Numbered from the stretch's first letter, positions 18,233 through 27,254 are shown. The stretch: DNA of 64,000 nt from an uncultured Tissierellia bacterium (GCA_937923265.1 CALAJY010000023.1:1-64000); one strand, 5' to 3'. The notes: a model not told the origin generated them from the sequence alone. Made by a program: numbers and translations.

Positions 18233-18721
18233 CTATTCTTCTGTCTCCTCAACATTTCCTGCGTCCTCCCCTTCTCCATCTGCAAAGGTGACCCGTACTT
18301 CCTCCAGTCTGCCCACAAATTCGTCGCCATAGAACGATTCCTCATCCTGTTGCAGTCCCCTTGCAGGGATCTGCAGGTGAATCATCATGGCTTCCTGGGG
18401 GTTCAAAACGCCAATGAACTCTTTTCCAAAATTCAGCGTGATGGTGGCCAATTGGACGCCTTCTCGCTCCAGATGGAGGCGCAACTCCGCATGAATTTCA
18501 TTCACCGGCCGGGTCATGTTGTTAATAAACAAAGAGATTAAAAAGATGCTCTTTTTATCGGCATCGTAGATTCCCTGGATGGAAACAAAATTAATCGTGT
18601 TCTCCTTCATAGGCAGCTCCCGGGTATCTAAAAGTTTTTGAATCTCCGTCAGCTGATGCTGGATGGTTGGATTGTCCCGTAGCTCCTCATGTGCTTTCGC
18701 TAAAACCGCCTTAACCGTCAT
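18233..18721 (-). CDS. SLAP-domain-like T7SS-associated protein (copy 1)
   Basis: This 162-residue protein is clearly paralogous to the one at 27451. Both start TxKxVLxKA or similar and share KSIFLISLFINNMTRPVNEI, a hydrophobic strand region, KEFIGVLNPQEAMMIHL and an acidic C-terminal end. The pattern (isolated strand, NN-x-RPVNE, F-x-G-x-L-x-P) resembles the SLAP domain of Firmicutes accessory-secretion proteins. That match is by eye and uncertain. No signal peptide is seen. GAGGAGG precedes the ATG. Function unknown; a cytosolic partner of the T7SS is plausible from context. Confidence 0.6.
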   Translation of the reverse strand: MTVKAVLAKAHEELRDNPTIQHQLTEIQKLLDTRELPMKENTINFVSIQGIYDADKKSIFLISLFINNMTRPVNEIHAELRLHLEREGVQLATITLNFGKEFIGVLNPQEAMMIHLQIPARGLQQDEESFYGDEFVGRLEEVRVTFADGEGEDAGNVEETEE

Positions 18722-18961
18722 TCTTTTCCTCCTCTTTCTGCCGTTCTCGTCTTTTGTATTTGTCTCTCTTTCTCTGTGGAAAATGAAGAGAGCGGATCCT
18801 CACAAATGGTAATTCTTTTCCAAAACACATCATCTTCCGAACTAAGCCGCTGAGCATTTATAAGATACCCAGAATCACAGGGTTCGAAAGTTCATTTTCC
18901 TTCGATTTTCTCAATTTCTTCCTTTGGACCCATGAATCTGCCCTACGCCATTGGGGGTTGT

Positions 18962-20602
18962 TTACTCGGAATAAACCTTTTTTAAAAGCCAATCCGTACC
19001 ATCGTGTAGCACATTCCCCCAAGTTACCGTGATGTAAGGCACGCTAACCGTACCTGCAAAGGAACCTTCCAAAGAACAATCCGCCGATATTTCGCGTGCC
19101 GCTAAATTAAAATACCGATTGATTGGCATGATGTTCGTTGTTGTGGAATGAATATGTGCTCCCACTCCCTCAGAATAGCCGCCCTGACCGTTGAGCCCTA
19201 AAATTTTTTCTCCGTTTTTTCTCCGGTTTTCGGGTCTGTGTATGTATATTTCCCCAAACCGATGCTTCCGGAAATTTTCGCTTCCCCAGCCGTGACTCCC
19301 GCGCCGAGGAATTGTTCAGACTCCCCATTCATGTAGAGTTTGTTCACATTTTCAATATCATAGGAGGGTCCCTTTGCGCTCATTTTCCCTTTCATTATCT
19401 TCAGACCAAAAACACTGAGGTCCCCCGATACGGAATCCTCCGTCGAAGTATAACTCACTCTCTGATCGTAACCAATATACCCATTGGGATCCAGCAAATG
19501 AAAATCATTTTTTATGCTAATCACGTTTTTCTTGTGATTCGCTTTCCCTTTCAAAGCGATGAAGTCCTTATAGTGAAGTACCGCCGATCTTTCTGCTTTT
19601 TCATCGCCCAGCTCCCACTCATTGTCAAAGCCCAAAAAATTCCTGCTCCATCCAAACCTCGATTTTCTGTTTTGGTACTCTTGTAAATAGTTGAATTTGG
19701 CATCGAAATACTCGGAATGATATTTCCCAAATTCATGCACTTTGGCGTTAATGTCCCCTGTTTCCAGCATTCCCTTCTTCTTTTTCCAATAGGATTCTTT
19801 CTCTTCCAGCACACGCCCGAAAACATACACGCCTCCAAAGGAAGGGTACCAAACCCCGCTCCTTTGAAACAGCGATAATATCGAAAAGCTTGACTTTTCC
19901 AAGTCTTTCTTGGCGATTGCCAGCAAATGCTTCGTGTGGAGAGATTGAATTGCTGTCTGATATCCGTGTAATCTTCGAAAGCTTTCCAATGACTTTTTAG
20001 AGGGTCCTTCTCCTCCATATACACAATCCATAATCTGGCGGAAAAGGCCAGTCGCTTCCCGAAGAAGACAAGAAAGTTCCCCCATATGTCCTTTCACAAT
20101 TTGATCGGTATTCTCCAAATCACGTAAAATTTGGTGAGGCTCTTTTTTTATTTTTGTAAAGGAATCGGTGACCTCTTGCGCATTCGTGGAACTGGTCTGA
20201 ATATACTTGGAAGCTTCCCCTTGCACTTTGTATAAGGAAGGGAGAAGCGCCTCGAACTCCCTTTCTCTCTTTGTCAAGCAAATGGACAAGTTTTCCAGAG
20301 CCTTCTCCCCCACCTTTCCCTTAGGAGAGGCTTCGAAGCTTTTATAGGTACGAAGTACCTTCTCCATCTCCTCTTTCACCTGATCGAGGTCATCAAAGAG
20401 GATAGCAATCGCCTTCGCCGCGCCACTCTTCAGATAGGACTTTACAGATTCTGCATATCCCCCCCTGATAGCAATCCGAATTCGATAAATTTACCACGGA
20501 AACATAGACGTTCGTTAAAAGTTCCTGTGCGTCATCCATCTGGCCCTCCGCATTATTGACTTCATTTCCGATTGCTTCCATATCTAATAATAAAGCCGCC
20601 AT
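18962..20602 (-). pseudogene. LXG-like T7SS protein 1, interrupted by two homopolymer frameshifts
   Basis: ATG 20602 (GGAAGGACC upstream) opens MAALLLDMEAIGNEV, like the other two family members. The frame breaks at a G7 run (plus C7, 20459-20465). With six G it would continue YAESVKSYLKSGAAKAIA, exactly matching its paralogues. The middle piece (20379-19198) has the family motif IMDCVYGGEGP. It stops at an A6 run (19204-19209); with seven A the frame would continue ILGLNGQGGYSEG to the conserved C-terminal end at 18962 (NRYFNLAAREISADC). With both repaired the protein would be about 547 residues, close to its neighbour. Decay, phase variation or sequence error are all possible. Confidence 0.75.
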
Positions 20603-20650
20603 GTTGGTCCTTCCATTTCCAATCAAAGACAAAGTTTTGCTAAGGATCTC

Positions 20651-22324
20651 TTATGCAAGCCACTTTCCGGTAAAAAAGTCTTTCAATTTCTTTCCGATTT
20701 TTCTGAATCCTTCTTTGATGTCACGTCCCAGCTTTTTCCAATTCACATGAAGCCCCGGTAGCTTCACATGGAGGCCTCCCTCGAGGAGAGCACTCCCCTG
20801 AATATCAACCTCATTGGTGCAAATGTCCAGGTATTTTGTGAGGGAACGAACTTTTTCCCTTTTAAAGCTGAAGCCGGCAGAGGTGCCCGCGCCGGCCCCT
20901 ACGGAACCTCCGATTTCCCAAAGGTATTTATTGGTAACTTCGCCGGTATTGGGATCCACCACCGGATACTTTCCTGTCCCGATACTTGCGTGTCCCTGGG
21001 CCGAAGGACCGGACAGGGTGTAGCCAAGGCTTAATTCTCCATAGCCATTGTCATCAAAGGCACAGATGGCATGTCCATCTGCTGTCGCTATGCTGGCTTC
21101 TCCTGTTGCCCGGGCCACTTCGATGCCTGCGATGCTTCCCGTTGCAGAACCGGTTACTTTTCCCACCGAGACTCTTCCCTGTGCCTTCAGTCCGTTGTAG
21201 TCCGCGGCATCGTTCCAATGAAAAGCGGCATTTCCGCCGACCGTCAACAGTTCTGCATGGGCTTTTGCGTCGATTTTTGCTAAATCCGCAAAGTGGAGAG
21301 TGGCAGAAGCGTCCGCATTGAAGAAGCCGGCTTCTCCGCCTATTTCAAAGCCTCTCAGCGTATCGTTCCAGCCCGCTTTTGCATGCCCCTTCGCATAGAG
21401 CTCTCTCGTCTTTGCGTTAAAATCCAAAAAATCCGAATGGTAGTTGGCGGATTGTTGACCCAAGGCAGCTTCCCCGTGAGCCGACCAAATCCCATCCTTA
21501 AAACCTTGTACGCCATCCAACTTTCGGAAGCTGGATACCGCATCAAATTTCCCGCCGAAGACGGGATCCCAAACATGTACCTCTTTCGTAAAAGGTTTTG
21601 GAATCTCAAACAGCTTTTTCACTCGCTCCTCAGACAAGCGTTTATTAAATTCTTTCGATGCCGTATCCTTTACAGCATTTTGATACCAGCCTTGCTTAGA
21701 TAGGCTCTCCAGGGATGCGGCTGAGGGTCCCTTCCCGGAATAAACACAGTCCATTACCTTATGGAAAAGAGTCCGGTCCTTCGCCAAGTCGGAAGCAAGT
21801 TCCCCCATTAAGCCTTTCACGGTTTGGTCTGCCTCTCTCAAATCCTCCTTGATCTGCTTCAACTCTTCTCGCGTTTCCGAAAAGGAATGATTGACGAGGG
21901 TCTTCGAAACGCGGTCCGGAGAAATGAATTTCCGGGCTCGACTGCGGGCGGCTTGGAGCGGTTGCACCCGCTCATCATACGCATTTTCTAAACGCTGCAA
22001 TCTTTGGATCATCATAGATAGCGTTTCTTCTTCGATTTTCCCCCTCAGGTTCGGTTCCAACCGGTGATAGACCTCGAAGGCAGCTCGCAGTTTGTCCTTC
22101 ACCCTGTCCAAATCCTGATAAAGAAGCCGGATGCTTTTTTCCGCGCCTTCTCGAAGATAGACTCTAATGGCATTCGCATACTTCCCCCGGTAATTCGAAG
22201 ACCTTAAAAAATCTGCCACGGAAAGAAACCCTCGAACCAGATTGGTTTGCGCTTTTCCAATTTGCCGCTTATAGTCAAAAATCTGATTGTGAACAGCTGC
22301 CATATCCAAGAACAAATTTTCCAT
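20651..22324 (-). CDS. LXG-like large T7SS protein 2
   Basis: This 557-residue protein is probably a T7SS substrate. The N-terminal ~230 residues are helical and LXG-like (MENLFLDMAAVHNQI), with a conserved MDCVYSGKGPSAASLESL. The C-terminal ~300 residues are alanine- and glycine-rich with alternating small and polar residues (DAKAHAELLTVGGNAAF, GKVTGSATGSIAG), suggesting stacked beta strands. The extreme C-terminus (SLTKYLDICTNEVDIQGSA, then KLPGLHVNWKKLGRD) is shared with the paralogues. No nuclease or other toxin signature is visible and no immunity gene follows. AAAGGAGG precedes the ATG; WXG100 copy A lies just upstream. Confidence 0.7.
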   Translation of the reverse strand: MENLFLDMAAVHNQIFDYKRQIGKAQTNLVRGFLSVADFLRSSNYRGKYANAIRVYLREGAEKSIRLLYQDLDRVKDKLRAAFEVYHRLEPNLRGKIEEETLSMMIQRLQRLENAYDERVQPLQAARSRARKFISPDRVSKTLVNHSFSETREELKQIKEDLREADQTVKGLMGELASDLAKDRTLFHKVMDCVYSGKGPSAASLESLSKQGWYQNAVKDTASKEFNKRLSEERVKKLFEIPKPFTKEVHVWDPVFGGKFDAVSSFRKLDGVQGFKDGIWSAHGEAALGQQSANYHSDFLDFNAKTRELYAKGHAKAGWNDTLRGFEIGGEAGFFNADASATLHFADLAKIDAKAHAELLTVGGNAAFHWNDAADYNGLKAQGRVSVGKVTGSATGSIAGIEVARATGEASIATADGHAICAFDDNGYGELSLGYTLSGPSAQGHASIGTGKYPVVDPNTGEVTNKYLWEIGGSVGAGAGTSAGFSFKREKVRSLTKYLDICTNEVDIQGSALLEGGLHVKLPGLHVNWKKLGRDIKEGFRKIGKKLKDFFTGKWLA

Positions 22325-22406
22325 CCTTCCCTCCTTTCCTTTTCTGATAGGCGACGATGCCGTTTCCGCTCCCTGGCAACGGCATCACCGGTGGAAAAGA
22401 AATCCC

Positions 22407-22422
22407 CTCTTCCGGAGAAGAG
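22407..22422 (-). other. Hairpin after WXG100 copy A
   Basis: CTCTTC and GAAGAG pair around a four-base loop, 13 bases after the WXG100 stop and before the LXG-like gene. There is no good T-run. It is the weakest of four such hairpins found after each WXG100 gene. It could stabilise the wxg message or partly reduce read-through. Confidence 0.5.
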
Positions 22423-22435
22423 AATTCTCATCCAC

Positions 22436-22726
22436 CTATCCGCGGTAAGCACCGGCGATTTCTTCATCGGTCGACTGCAGGGTTTCTGCTGTTTGATCCA
22501 GAGAAGTCGCGATCTCTTGAATCAATTCTTCCGCCTTTACAAAGCCGGGGCGAAGTTCATGAAAGCGTTCCGCATAGGACTGGGCAGCAGCCCCTTCCCA
22601 CTCTTCCTGCAGGGCGCTCAGTAGTGCATCCATCTTCTGTATCACCGCACTGACATTTTCCGCTTCCGTGCGATATTCTCCCGCTCTCGCGTGCATCTGT
22701 TCCGGCGTAATCCGAATCTGTCCCAT
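22436..22726 (-). CDS. WXG100/EsxA-like T7SS substrate, copy A
   Basis: This 96-residue protein of the ESAT-6/WXG100 family is expected to form a helical hairpin dimer and be exported by EssC. WEG sits at residues 43-45, in the turn between helices. The tail SLDQTAETLQSTDEEIA fits helix 2. It differs from copies B, C and D at about seven positions (for example A13, V25-S26, H56, Q70, T74, G92). AGGAGGAACC precedes the ATG. It lies upstream of LXG-like protein 2 and has its own promoter module at 22783-22826. Confidence 0.95.
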   Translation of the reverse strand: MGQIRITPEQMHARAGEYRTEAENVSAVIQKMDALLSALQEEWEGAAAQSYAERFHELRPGFVKAEELIQEIATSLDQTAETLQSTDEEIAGAYRG

Positions 22727-22782
22727 TGGTTCCTCCTGATCTGCATGATTGACGTTCTAAAGCAATGATTACTGACATGACT

Positions 22783-22826
22783 AGTTTAGAGGACCGTAAC
22801 CGGAAGCTGTGTAAAGTCTTTGTAAA
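22783..22826 (-). promoter_or_regulatory. WXG100 promoter module, copy A
   Basis: Minus strand: TTTACA, five bases (AAGAC), TTTACA (22826-22810), 21 bases, TAAACT (22788-22783). The same arrangement with the same 21-base spacing is found upstream of all four WXG100 genes. The 11-base repeat period resembles PhoP/PhoB-type direct repeats. The start codon is 57 bases beyond the -10-like box. Confidence 0.7.
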
Positions 22827-22930
22827 TTAGGCATGACTTCTTATCCAAAGAGAAAGGCGGTGGCCCTCGCCATCCGGTGATAAGGCGATGAAAAGGGAGG
22901 AAAGAAAAAAGGTAGAACGCACTCAACTGC

Positions 22931-22969
22931 AAAAAAACCGATACAAAGACTCTCTCTTTGTATCGGTTT
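22931..22969 (-). terminator. Terminator after the coiled-coil gene at 23069
   Basis: On the minus strand a 15-base stem (AAACCGATACAAAGA with its complement) closes a short loop and runs into seven T residues. It ends the transcription unit that carries the small protein, LXG-like 3 and the coiled-coil gene. Confidence 0.9.
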
Positions 22970-23068
22970 CCTGCATGCTCGGCATCTCTTGAAAATGCTT
23001 TGCTGATTCACAAGTTCGACAGCTTGTTAACATTTCATAAAAATTAGGTAAATTCATGCTTCCCGGAT

Positions 23069-23491
23069 CTACTTTTCCATCATTTCTTCCAGGTCTCGCT
23101 TCATTTTTAAGCTTGAAATTTCAAGATCTAACCCCGTAAGCCGTGCTTGATAATGCATGATAGCCCCTCTTCGTTTCCGCATTTCTTCCTTTAAGTCCGC
23201 AATATCGGAATGAATGCTTCGAAAAATTTTATGGTAGGCTGACCGATGCTCCCGAATAAAGGGACGGTACCTCTTGAAATATACGTTACCGATAAAGTGG
23301 GGATAATCCCGGGCCATCTCCTTATGGTCTTCCCACTCCTGGTCCTTGAGTTCTTCCAAACACCGTTCATAATCGCTTATGATGCTTTCCATCTCACTGA
23401 GTTCTTGTTGTACTTGGGCCACTCGCCCCTGATAGGTTTCCACTAATTCATTTCGTGCCTTGATTTCTGCATCAATCAACGGTGTTGCCAT
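23069..23491 (-). CDS. Coiled-coil T7SS-associated protein (copy 1)
   Basis: This 140-residue, highly charged helical protein has long heptad-like runs (QVQQELSEMESIISDYERC, IADLKEEMRKRRG). It is paralogous to the protein at 27938: both share (I/Q)GNVYxxRYxPxIxxHxSxYHxI in the middle and a closing LTGLDL segment. It resembles small DUF5082-type proteins often found beside LXG genes, which may help LXG export. That label is by pattern only. AGGAGG precedes the ATG, nine bases after LXG-like 3. Confidence 0.65.
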   Translation of the reverse strand: MATPLIDAEIKARNELVETYQGRVAQVQQELSEMESIISDYERCLEELKDQEWEDHKEMARDYPHFIGNVYFKRYRPFIREHRSAYHKIFRSIHSDIADLKEEMRKRRGAIMHYQARLTGLDLEISSLKMKRDLEEMMEK

Positions 23492-23500
23492 TTTTGCCTC

Positions 23501-24967
23501 CTAGTTTGTCAGAGAATGCCATAAATCTATTGCAAGTTGATCATATTTGATCTTCAGACAAGGGGCTTTAACACTTATTCCTCCGCCAATTTCCGCAGAA
23601 AGGTCGACAGATACTTCTTCCGTGGCAAGATCTACATATTTATTTAAAGAAGCAACTTTTTTCTTTTCATACACAAAGCCTGCATCCGCTCCAACATTTG
23701 CATTAACTCTTGCACTGACGGAAAAGAGATCTTTGGAGCCCCAAGTATCCTTTTCTTTATTGTATTCGGGATACTTGATACCTCCAATTTTTATCGATGC
23801 TTCCGCTTTCGCAAGTGTGGCTTCTCCGGTTAACGCAATCCTGCCATATCCATCTTTGTCCACATGTGCGGTGGCTTCTCCTTTCGCCGTCAGCATCTCC
23901 GCACTCGCCTTTGCTTCCGCAAGCTTGAAATCACCAATATGAAGCGTTCCCGAAGCATCCGCCTTGAAGACGCCGACCTCTCCTTCCGCTCCAAATCCGA
24001 AATAGTCTTCGCTCATCCCCCACTTTGCACTGCCTTTCGCATAGTAGCGCCGAAATTGTGCATGAAGATCCAAAAATTTGGATTTGTAGTCTCCATACAT
24101 ATCGATAAGGGCCGCTTTAAATCCCGCTTCTCCGCCCGTTGCCGAGCCTTTTGCATAAGCTTCCAGTTCCCCGACCTTAGCTTCTGCAATAATATAGTCT
24201 CCGATAACGGGATCCCAAATGTGTCCGGCTTGCGCCGCGGTGCCAAATTTTTCATGACTCTTTTCGAGTTTATCGGCAATCATTTTGTCCAAATGCTTGG
24301 TATCCACTTTTTTCATGGCTTTTTGATACCATTCTTGATTCGCTAATGAGCCGAATGACTCAACTGTTGGGGCTCCGCCTCCATAGACGCAGTCCATGAT
24401 CTGTCCAAATAAATTTTTTGCCTCATTAAACAGATCAATGGCTTCTTGGATTGCTCGGGAGGCGGCCTGATCCGCTTCTACCAAGTCACTTTTCACCTTA
24501 TCGAGGGTATCTCGCGAAAGAGAGAAAGAGGAGTTAACCGTATCGGCATTTATCGACGTGGGAGAGATATATTTTCCTGCCCTTCCTTGTATCGTACTAA
24601 TCGTAGGAACAAGTCCATTAAATGACTGCTCCTGAAAAGTGATTGCCGATTTCATCATATCAAGGACTATTGCACCAATTTTACCATGCTCGGAGGATTC
24701 AAAGTTTTGATATGCCCGGAGCGCTTGATCCAGCAGTTTTTTAGCCTGGTCCATATCATCATATAAAACTTTTATTCCCGCTTCTCCGCCTTGCTTTAAA
24801 TACGCTTTGATACAATCCGCATATTTTCCCTGGTAAGACTCAGAGCCGGAAAGATTATCTATGGAAATCGCTTCGTTTTCCAGCATCCCTTGAGATTCTT
24901 CAATCATCGTTTTGAATTTTTCGATTGCTTGCTTTACTTCTGCCACATCCAATAATAAATTTGCCAT
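23501..24967 (-). CDS. LXG-like large T7SS protein 3
   Basis: This 488-residue protein is intact. It has an LXG-like helical N-terminus (MANLLLDVAEVKQAIEKF; SYQGKYADCIKAYLKQGG) and the family motif IMDCVYGGGAPTVESF. An alanine-rich repetitive half follows (LAEAKASAEMLTAKGEATA, ATLAKAEASIKIGG), then a conserved C-terminal end (SLNKYVDLATEEVSVDLSA). I chose ATG 24967, the second of two adjacent ATGs, since it is better spaced from GGAGG and matches the start of the paralogues. It lies between a small T7SS protein and a coiled-coil protein, which suggests an export unit. No toxin motif is visible. Confidence 0.72.
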   Translation of the reverse strand: MANLLLDVAEVKQAIEKFKTMIEESQGMLENEAISIDNLSGSESYQGKYADCIKAYLKQGGEAGIKVLYDDMDQAKKLLDQALRAYQNFESSEHGKIGAIVLDMMKSAITFQEQSFNGLVPTISTIQGRAGKYISPTSINADTVNSSFSLSRDTLDKVKSDLVEADQAASRAIQEAIDLFNEAKNLFGQIMDCVYGGGAPTVESFGSLANQEWYQKAMKKVDTKHLDKMIADKLEKSHEKFGTAAQAGHIWDPVIGDYIIAEAKVGELEAYAKGSATGGEAGFKAALIDMYGDYKSKFLDLHAQFRRYYAKGSAKWGMSEDYFGFGAEGEVGVFKADASGTLHIGDFKLAEAKASAEMLTAKGEATAHVDKDGYGRIALTGEATLAKAEASIKIGGIKYPEYNKEKDTWGSKDLFSVSARVNANVGADAGFVYEKKKVASLNKYVDLATEEVSVDLSAEIGGGISVKAPCLKIKYDQLAIDLWHSLTN

Positions 24968-24987
24968 CATTTCCTCCTTTCTAATTA

Positions 24988-25281
24988 TTAGCTTTTAAAG
25001 CTCAAGGATGCCGCCTCTTGGAACGCCTTAGCTAACCCTGTGTCCTTGTTTTCAATCGTTAGGGCAACCGCTTTTAAGCTTTGTGCATCTTTCATTAATA
25101 ATTCCTGTAATGTCGTTCTTGTATCATTTCCAGCGATCGCTAAGTTTTTTAATTCATTGATTCCATTGAGTTGACAAGATGCTTCCACCGTAAACTGAGG
25201 ATCTGTAATTGCTTCTGCTCCTGTTTCCATTCCAATAACACTCGGTATAAACTCTTCCGCCCGCAATTTTATTTCCGCCAC
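24988..25281 (-). CDS. Small T7SS-associated protein, TIGR04197/DUF5344-like (copy 1)
   Basis: The protein has 97 residues if started at GTG 25281 (AAAGGAG upstream), matching the MTEIK start of its paralogue at 26386. Shared features are GMExGAxxI, a central L-x-G-(I/M)-(N/S)-E-(L/M), AGNDTRTTLQELLMKD and an amphipathic C-terminal helix. Size, position before an LXG gene and helical character fit small LXG-associated partner proteins. It is probably a helical co-effector or chaperone. The family name is by resemblance. Confidence 0.65.
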   Translation of the reverse strand: MAEIKLRAEEFIPSVIGMETGAEAITDPQFTVEASCQLNGINELKNLAIAGNDTRTTLQELLMKDAQSLKAVALTIENKDTGLAKAFQEAASLSFKS

Positions 25282-25615
25282 TCGATCCACTCCTTTCCTT
25301 CTATATTCATATTAAACTGCTTCCCTATTTTGCTTCGCATCTCTACGGATAGAAGTAAGCAGAGTTATGAAAGATATTATTACTTTAAAGAGCCCCTTCG
25401 CCTTATTCGCTGCCGAATTTTCTCTTTTACCGGCACCGCTTAAGAGCGCAGCTTATTCCCTGTGCAACGCAAGAAAAATTGTTGTCTTTGCTTTCCATCG
25501 TTTGTTCTTAGTGATAGTTGTTTATCTTCATCCGACCGCCGGTCAAAGCATTACTTTCTAAAATGCATCCATGGAAAGAATCCTCCCTTCCGAAGAAGGG
25601 AGGATCTGCATCCAA
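25282..25615. other. Gene-free stretch between WXG100 copy B and the small T7SS gene
   Basis: These 334 bases hold the hairpin after WXG100 copy B (25580-25605) and the leader of the small protein gene. Short open frames on the plus strand here have no ribosome site and no similarity I recognise. Confidence 0.5.
25580..25605 (-). other. Hairpin after WXG100 copy B
   Basis: ATCCTCCCTTC and GAAGGGAGGAT form an 11-base perfect stem with a four-base loop, ten bases after the WXG100 stop codon. The following bases on the minus strand are only weakly T-rich. The hairpin after copy D has exactly the same stem and loop. Confidence 0.75.
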
Positions 25616-25906
25616 CTATCCGCGGTAAGCGCTGGCAATCTCTTCGTCGGTAGACTGCAGAGTTTCTGCTGTCTGGTCTAACGAAGCGGCAATTTCGTTA
25701 ATCAATTCCTCCGCCTTTACAAAACCGGGGCGAAGCTCCGAGAAACGCTCTGCATAAGATTGTGCAGCGGCTCCTTCCCATTCTTCCTGAAGGGCGCTGA
25801 GAAGAGCGTCCATCTTCTGAATCACGGCATTGACGTTTTCTGCCTCAGTGCGATACTCTCCTGCTCTCGAATGCATCTGTTCCGGTGTAATACGAATTTG
25901 TCCCAT
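25616..25906 (-). CDS. WXG100/EsxA-like T7SS substrate, copy B
   Basis: 96 residues, with WEG at 43-45. The protein is identical to copy C (26912) while the DNA differs at many third positions. This argues for old duplication with strong constraint, not recent copying. AGGAGGAACC precedes the ATG. It has its own promoter module (25959-26002) and a downstream hairpin. Confidence 0.95.
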   Translation of the reverse strand: MGQIRITPEQMHSRAGEYRTEAENVNAVIQKMDALLSALQEEWEGAAAQSYAERFSELRPGFVKAEELINEIAASLDQTAETLQSTDEEIASAYRG

Positions 25907-26385
25907 TGGTTCCTCCTAAAAATTTAAAGTTTGTTTTCCAACTATCAACTACAAAACCAGTGTAAAAGACCTTCAAAGCGCCCTGTGTTAAGTCTTTGTA
26001 AATTATCAAAGGCCTCTTGATGAAAAGCAGGAATTCGCATCTTATGATCCACGTTAACCCTGTCAAGTGCCTTCTATTTCGAAAATGGTGGCCACTATCT
26101 ACAGAGTCTGCTTTTCCAACAAACAGTACGAAACAATATGGACAATAAACGAGTAAGAATCGTCTAACTTAGGGTGGTATTACAAAGGCCTGCTCTTAAA
26201 TAAGCGGTCTCACGAAAACTATAGATGCGATTCCTTCGTTCCCTTTTCGCTAAAATAAGACGAAATTAATAAATCGTTTCTTCCTGAAATTGTCTTTCTT
26301 TGAATCGTTATTCGCCGATAAGCCAAAGACCGAAGACTACCGGCTTTCATGAACGATGTGTGCCATTTTCTATCGATTGATAAAC
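25907..26385. other. 479-base gene-free stretch
   Basis: Apart from the WXG100 copy B promoter module (25959-26002), I find no open frame with a ribosome site, no repeat and no clear hairpin here. It separates the small T7SS gene at 26386 from WXG100 copy B. Confidence 0.5.
25959..26002 (-). promoter_or_regulatory. WXG100 promoter module, copy B
   Basis: Minus strand: TTTACA, AAGAC, TTAACA (26002-25986), 21 bases, TACACT (25964-25959). The start codon follows after 53 bases. Confidence 0.7.
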
Positions 26386-26676
26386 TTAAGCTTCTTCTGT
26401 CTTTCCAACTTGCCGAAATGCCTCTGCCAGGCTGATATCTTCTCTTCCCCAGGTATAGGAAACCGCTTTTAAGCAGGTGGTATCTTTCAATAATAGTTCC
26501 TGCAGAGTCTTCCTCGTTTCATTACCTGCCCGCAAAACCTCATTCATTTCAGACATTCCCTCCAGCTTAACAAGAGTGTCTGACGTAAAGGTTGTTTCCA
26601 TGATTCCTTTTGCGCCCTCTTCCATACCTGCTACCGCAAATAGAAATTGATCGATATCCATCTTTATTTCTGTCAT
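26386..26676 (-). CDS. Small T7SS-associated protein, TIGR04197/DUF5344-like (copy 2)
   Basis: This 96-residue paralogue of the protein at 24988 shares AGNETRKTLQELLLKD, GMEEGAKGI and the spacing between them. AAAGGAGAG precedes the ATG. Unlike copy 1, no LXG-like gene follows; the next gene downstream is WXG100 copy B, after a 479-base gap. Either its partner was lost, or it serves another LXG-like protein in the island. Confidence 0.62.
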   Translation of the reverse strand: MTEIKMDIDQFLFAVAGMEEGAKGIMETTFTSDTLVKLEGMSEMNEVLRAGNETRKTLQELLLKDTTCLKAVSYTWGREDISLAEAFRQVGKTEEA

Positions 26677-26876
26677 GCTTCTCTCCTTTAATCCATATAT
26701 TTTTTACGTATCTTCATTTCCGGTGGCATCGCTTACTCGCTGTTCTTCTCCCGTATCAGAAGGAATGCTTCCGGTATTCGGACATTGAGTCCTTCCGAAG
26801 AACTCATTTCATTGAACGTCTCATCCGCCTCCGGCTATGCCAATAAAATGCAACAAAGAAAAAAAGATAGAAAGAA

Positions 26877-26900
26877 GCCCCCCTTTTTAGAAAGGGAGGC
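26877..26900 (-). other. Hairpin after WXG100 copy C
   Basis: GCCCCCCTTT pairs, with one mismatch, with AAAGGGAGGC. It lies 12 bases after the stop of copy C. A pyrimidine-rich stretch follows on the minus strand. Confidence 0.6.
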
Positions 26901-26911
26901 ACTCCATCCAA

Positions 26912-27202
26912 CTAACCGCGATAGGCGCTGGCAATCTCCTCATCCGTAGACTGTAGAGTTTCTGCCGTTTGATCTAAGGAAGCTGCGATTTCGTTAATCA
27001 ATTCTTCCGCTTTCACAAAGCCGGGTCGAAGTTCCGAAAAACGCTCCGCATAAGATTGTGCTGCTGCACCCTCCCACTCTTCTTGAAGGGCACTCAAAAG
27101 GGCGTCCATCTTCTGAATTACCGCATTCACATTCTCGGCTTCCGTGCGATATTCTCCTGCTCTTGAATGCATCTGTTCCGGTGTAATACGAATTTGTCCC
27201 AT
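26912..27202 (-). CDS. WXG100/EsxA-like T7SS substrate, copy C
   Basis: 96 residues from ATG 27202 (GGAGGAAGAA upstream; an in-frame ATG at 27214 overlaps that site). The protein is identical to copy B. WEG is at 43-45. It has its own promoter module at 27255-27298 and a downstream hairpin. Confidence 0.95.
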   Translation of the reverse strand: MGQIRITPEQMHSRAGEYRTEAENVNAVIQKMDALLSALQEEWEGAAAQSYAERFSELRPGFVKAEELINEIAASLDQTAETLQSTDEEIASAYRG

Positions 27203-27254
27203 TTCTTCCTCCATAAAATCGTTCGGTATTAAAAATGTTATGTTTTACAACACC

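Larger units (their letters stand above)
22727..23068. other. 342-base gene-free stretch between WXG100 copy A and the coiled-coil gene
   Basis: The stretch holds the WXG100 copy A promoter module (22783-22826) and the terminator of the upstream unit (22931-22969). I see no coding potential in it. Confidence 0.7.

Noticed and set aside
18962..19165. Short separate gene downstream of LXG-like 1
   Set aside because: Its sequence continues the LXG-like C-terminus shared with the two paralogues, so it is the tail of the frameshifted gene.
20651..24967. LXG-like proteins as nuclease or other polymorphic toxins
   Set aside because: No catalytic motif, no immunity gene, and the C-termini are similar between copies instead of variable.
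25171..25561. Plus-strand frames in the gap near 25300
   Set aside because: No ribosome site or recognisable protein pattern; partly antisense to the small T7SS gene.
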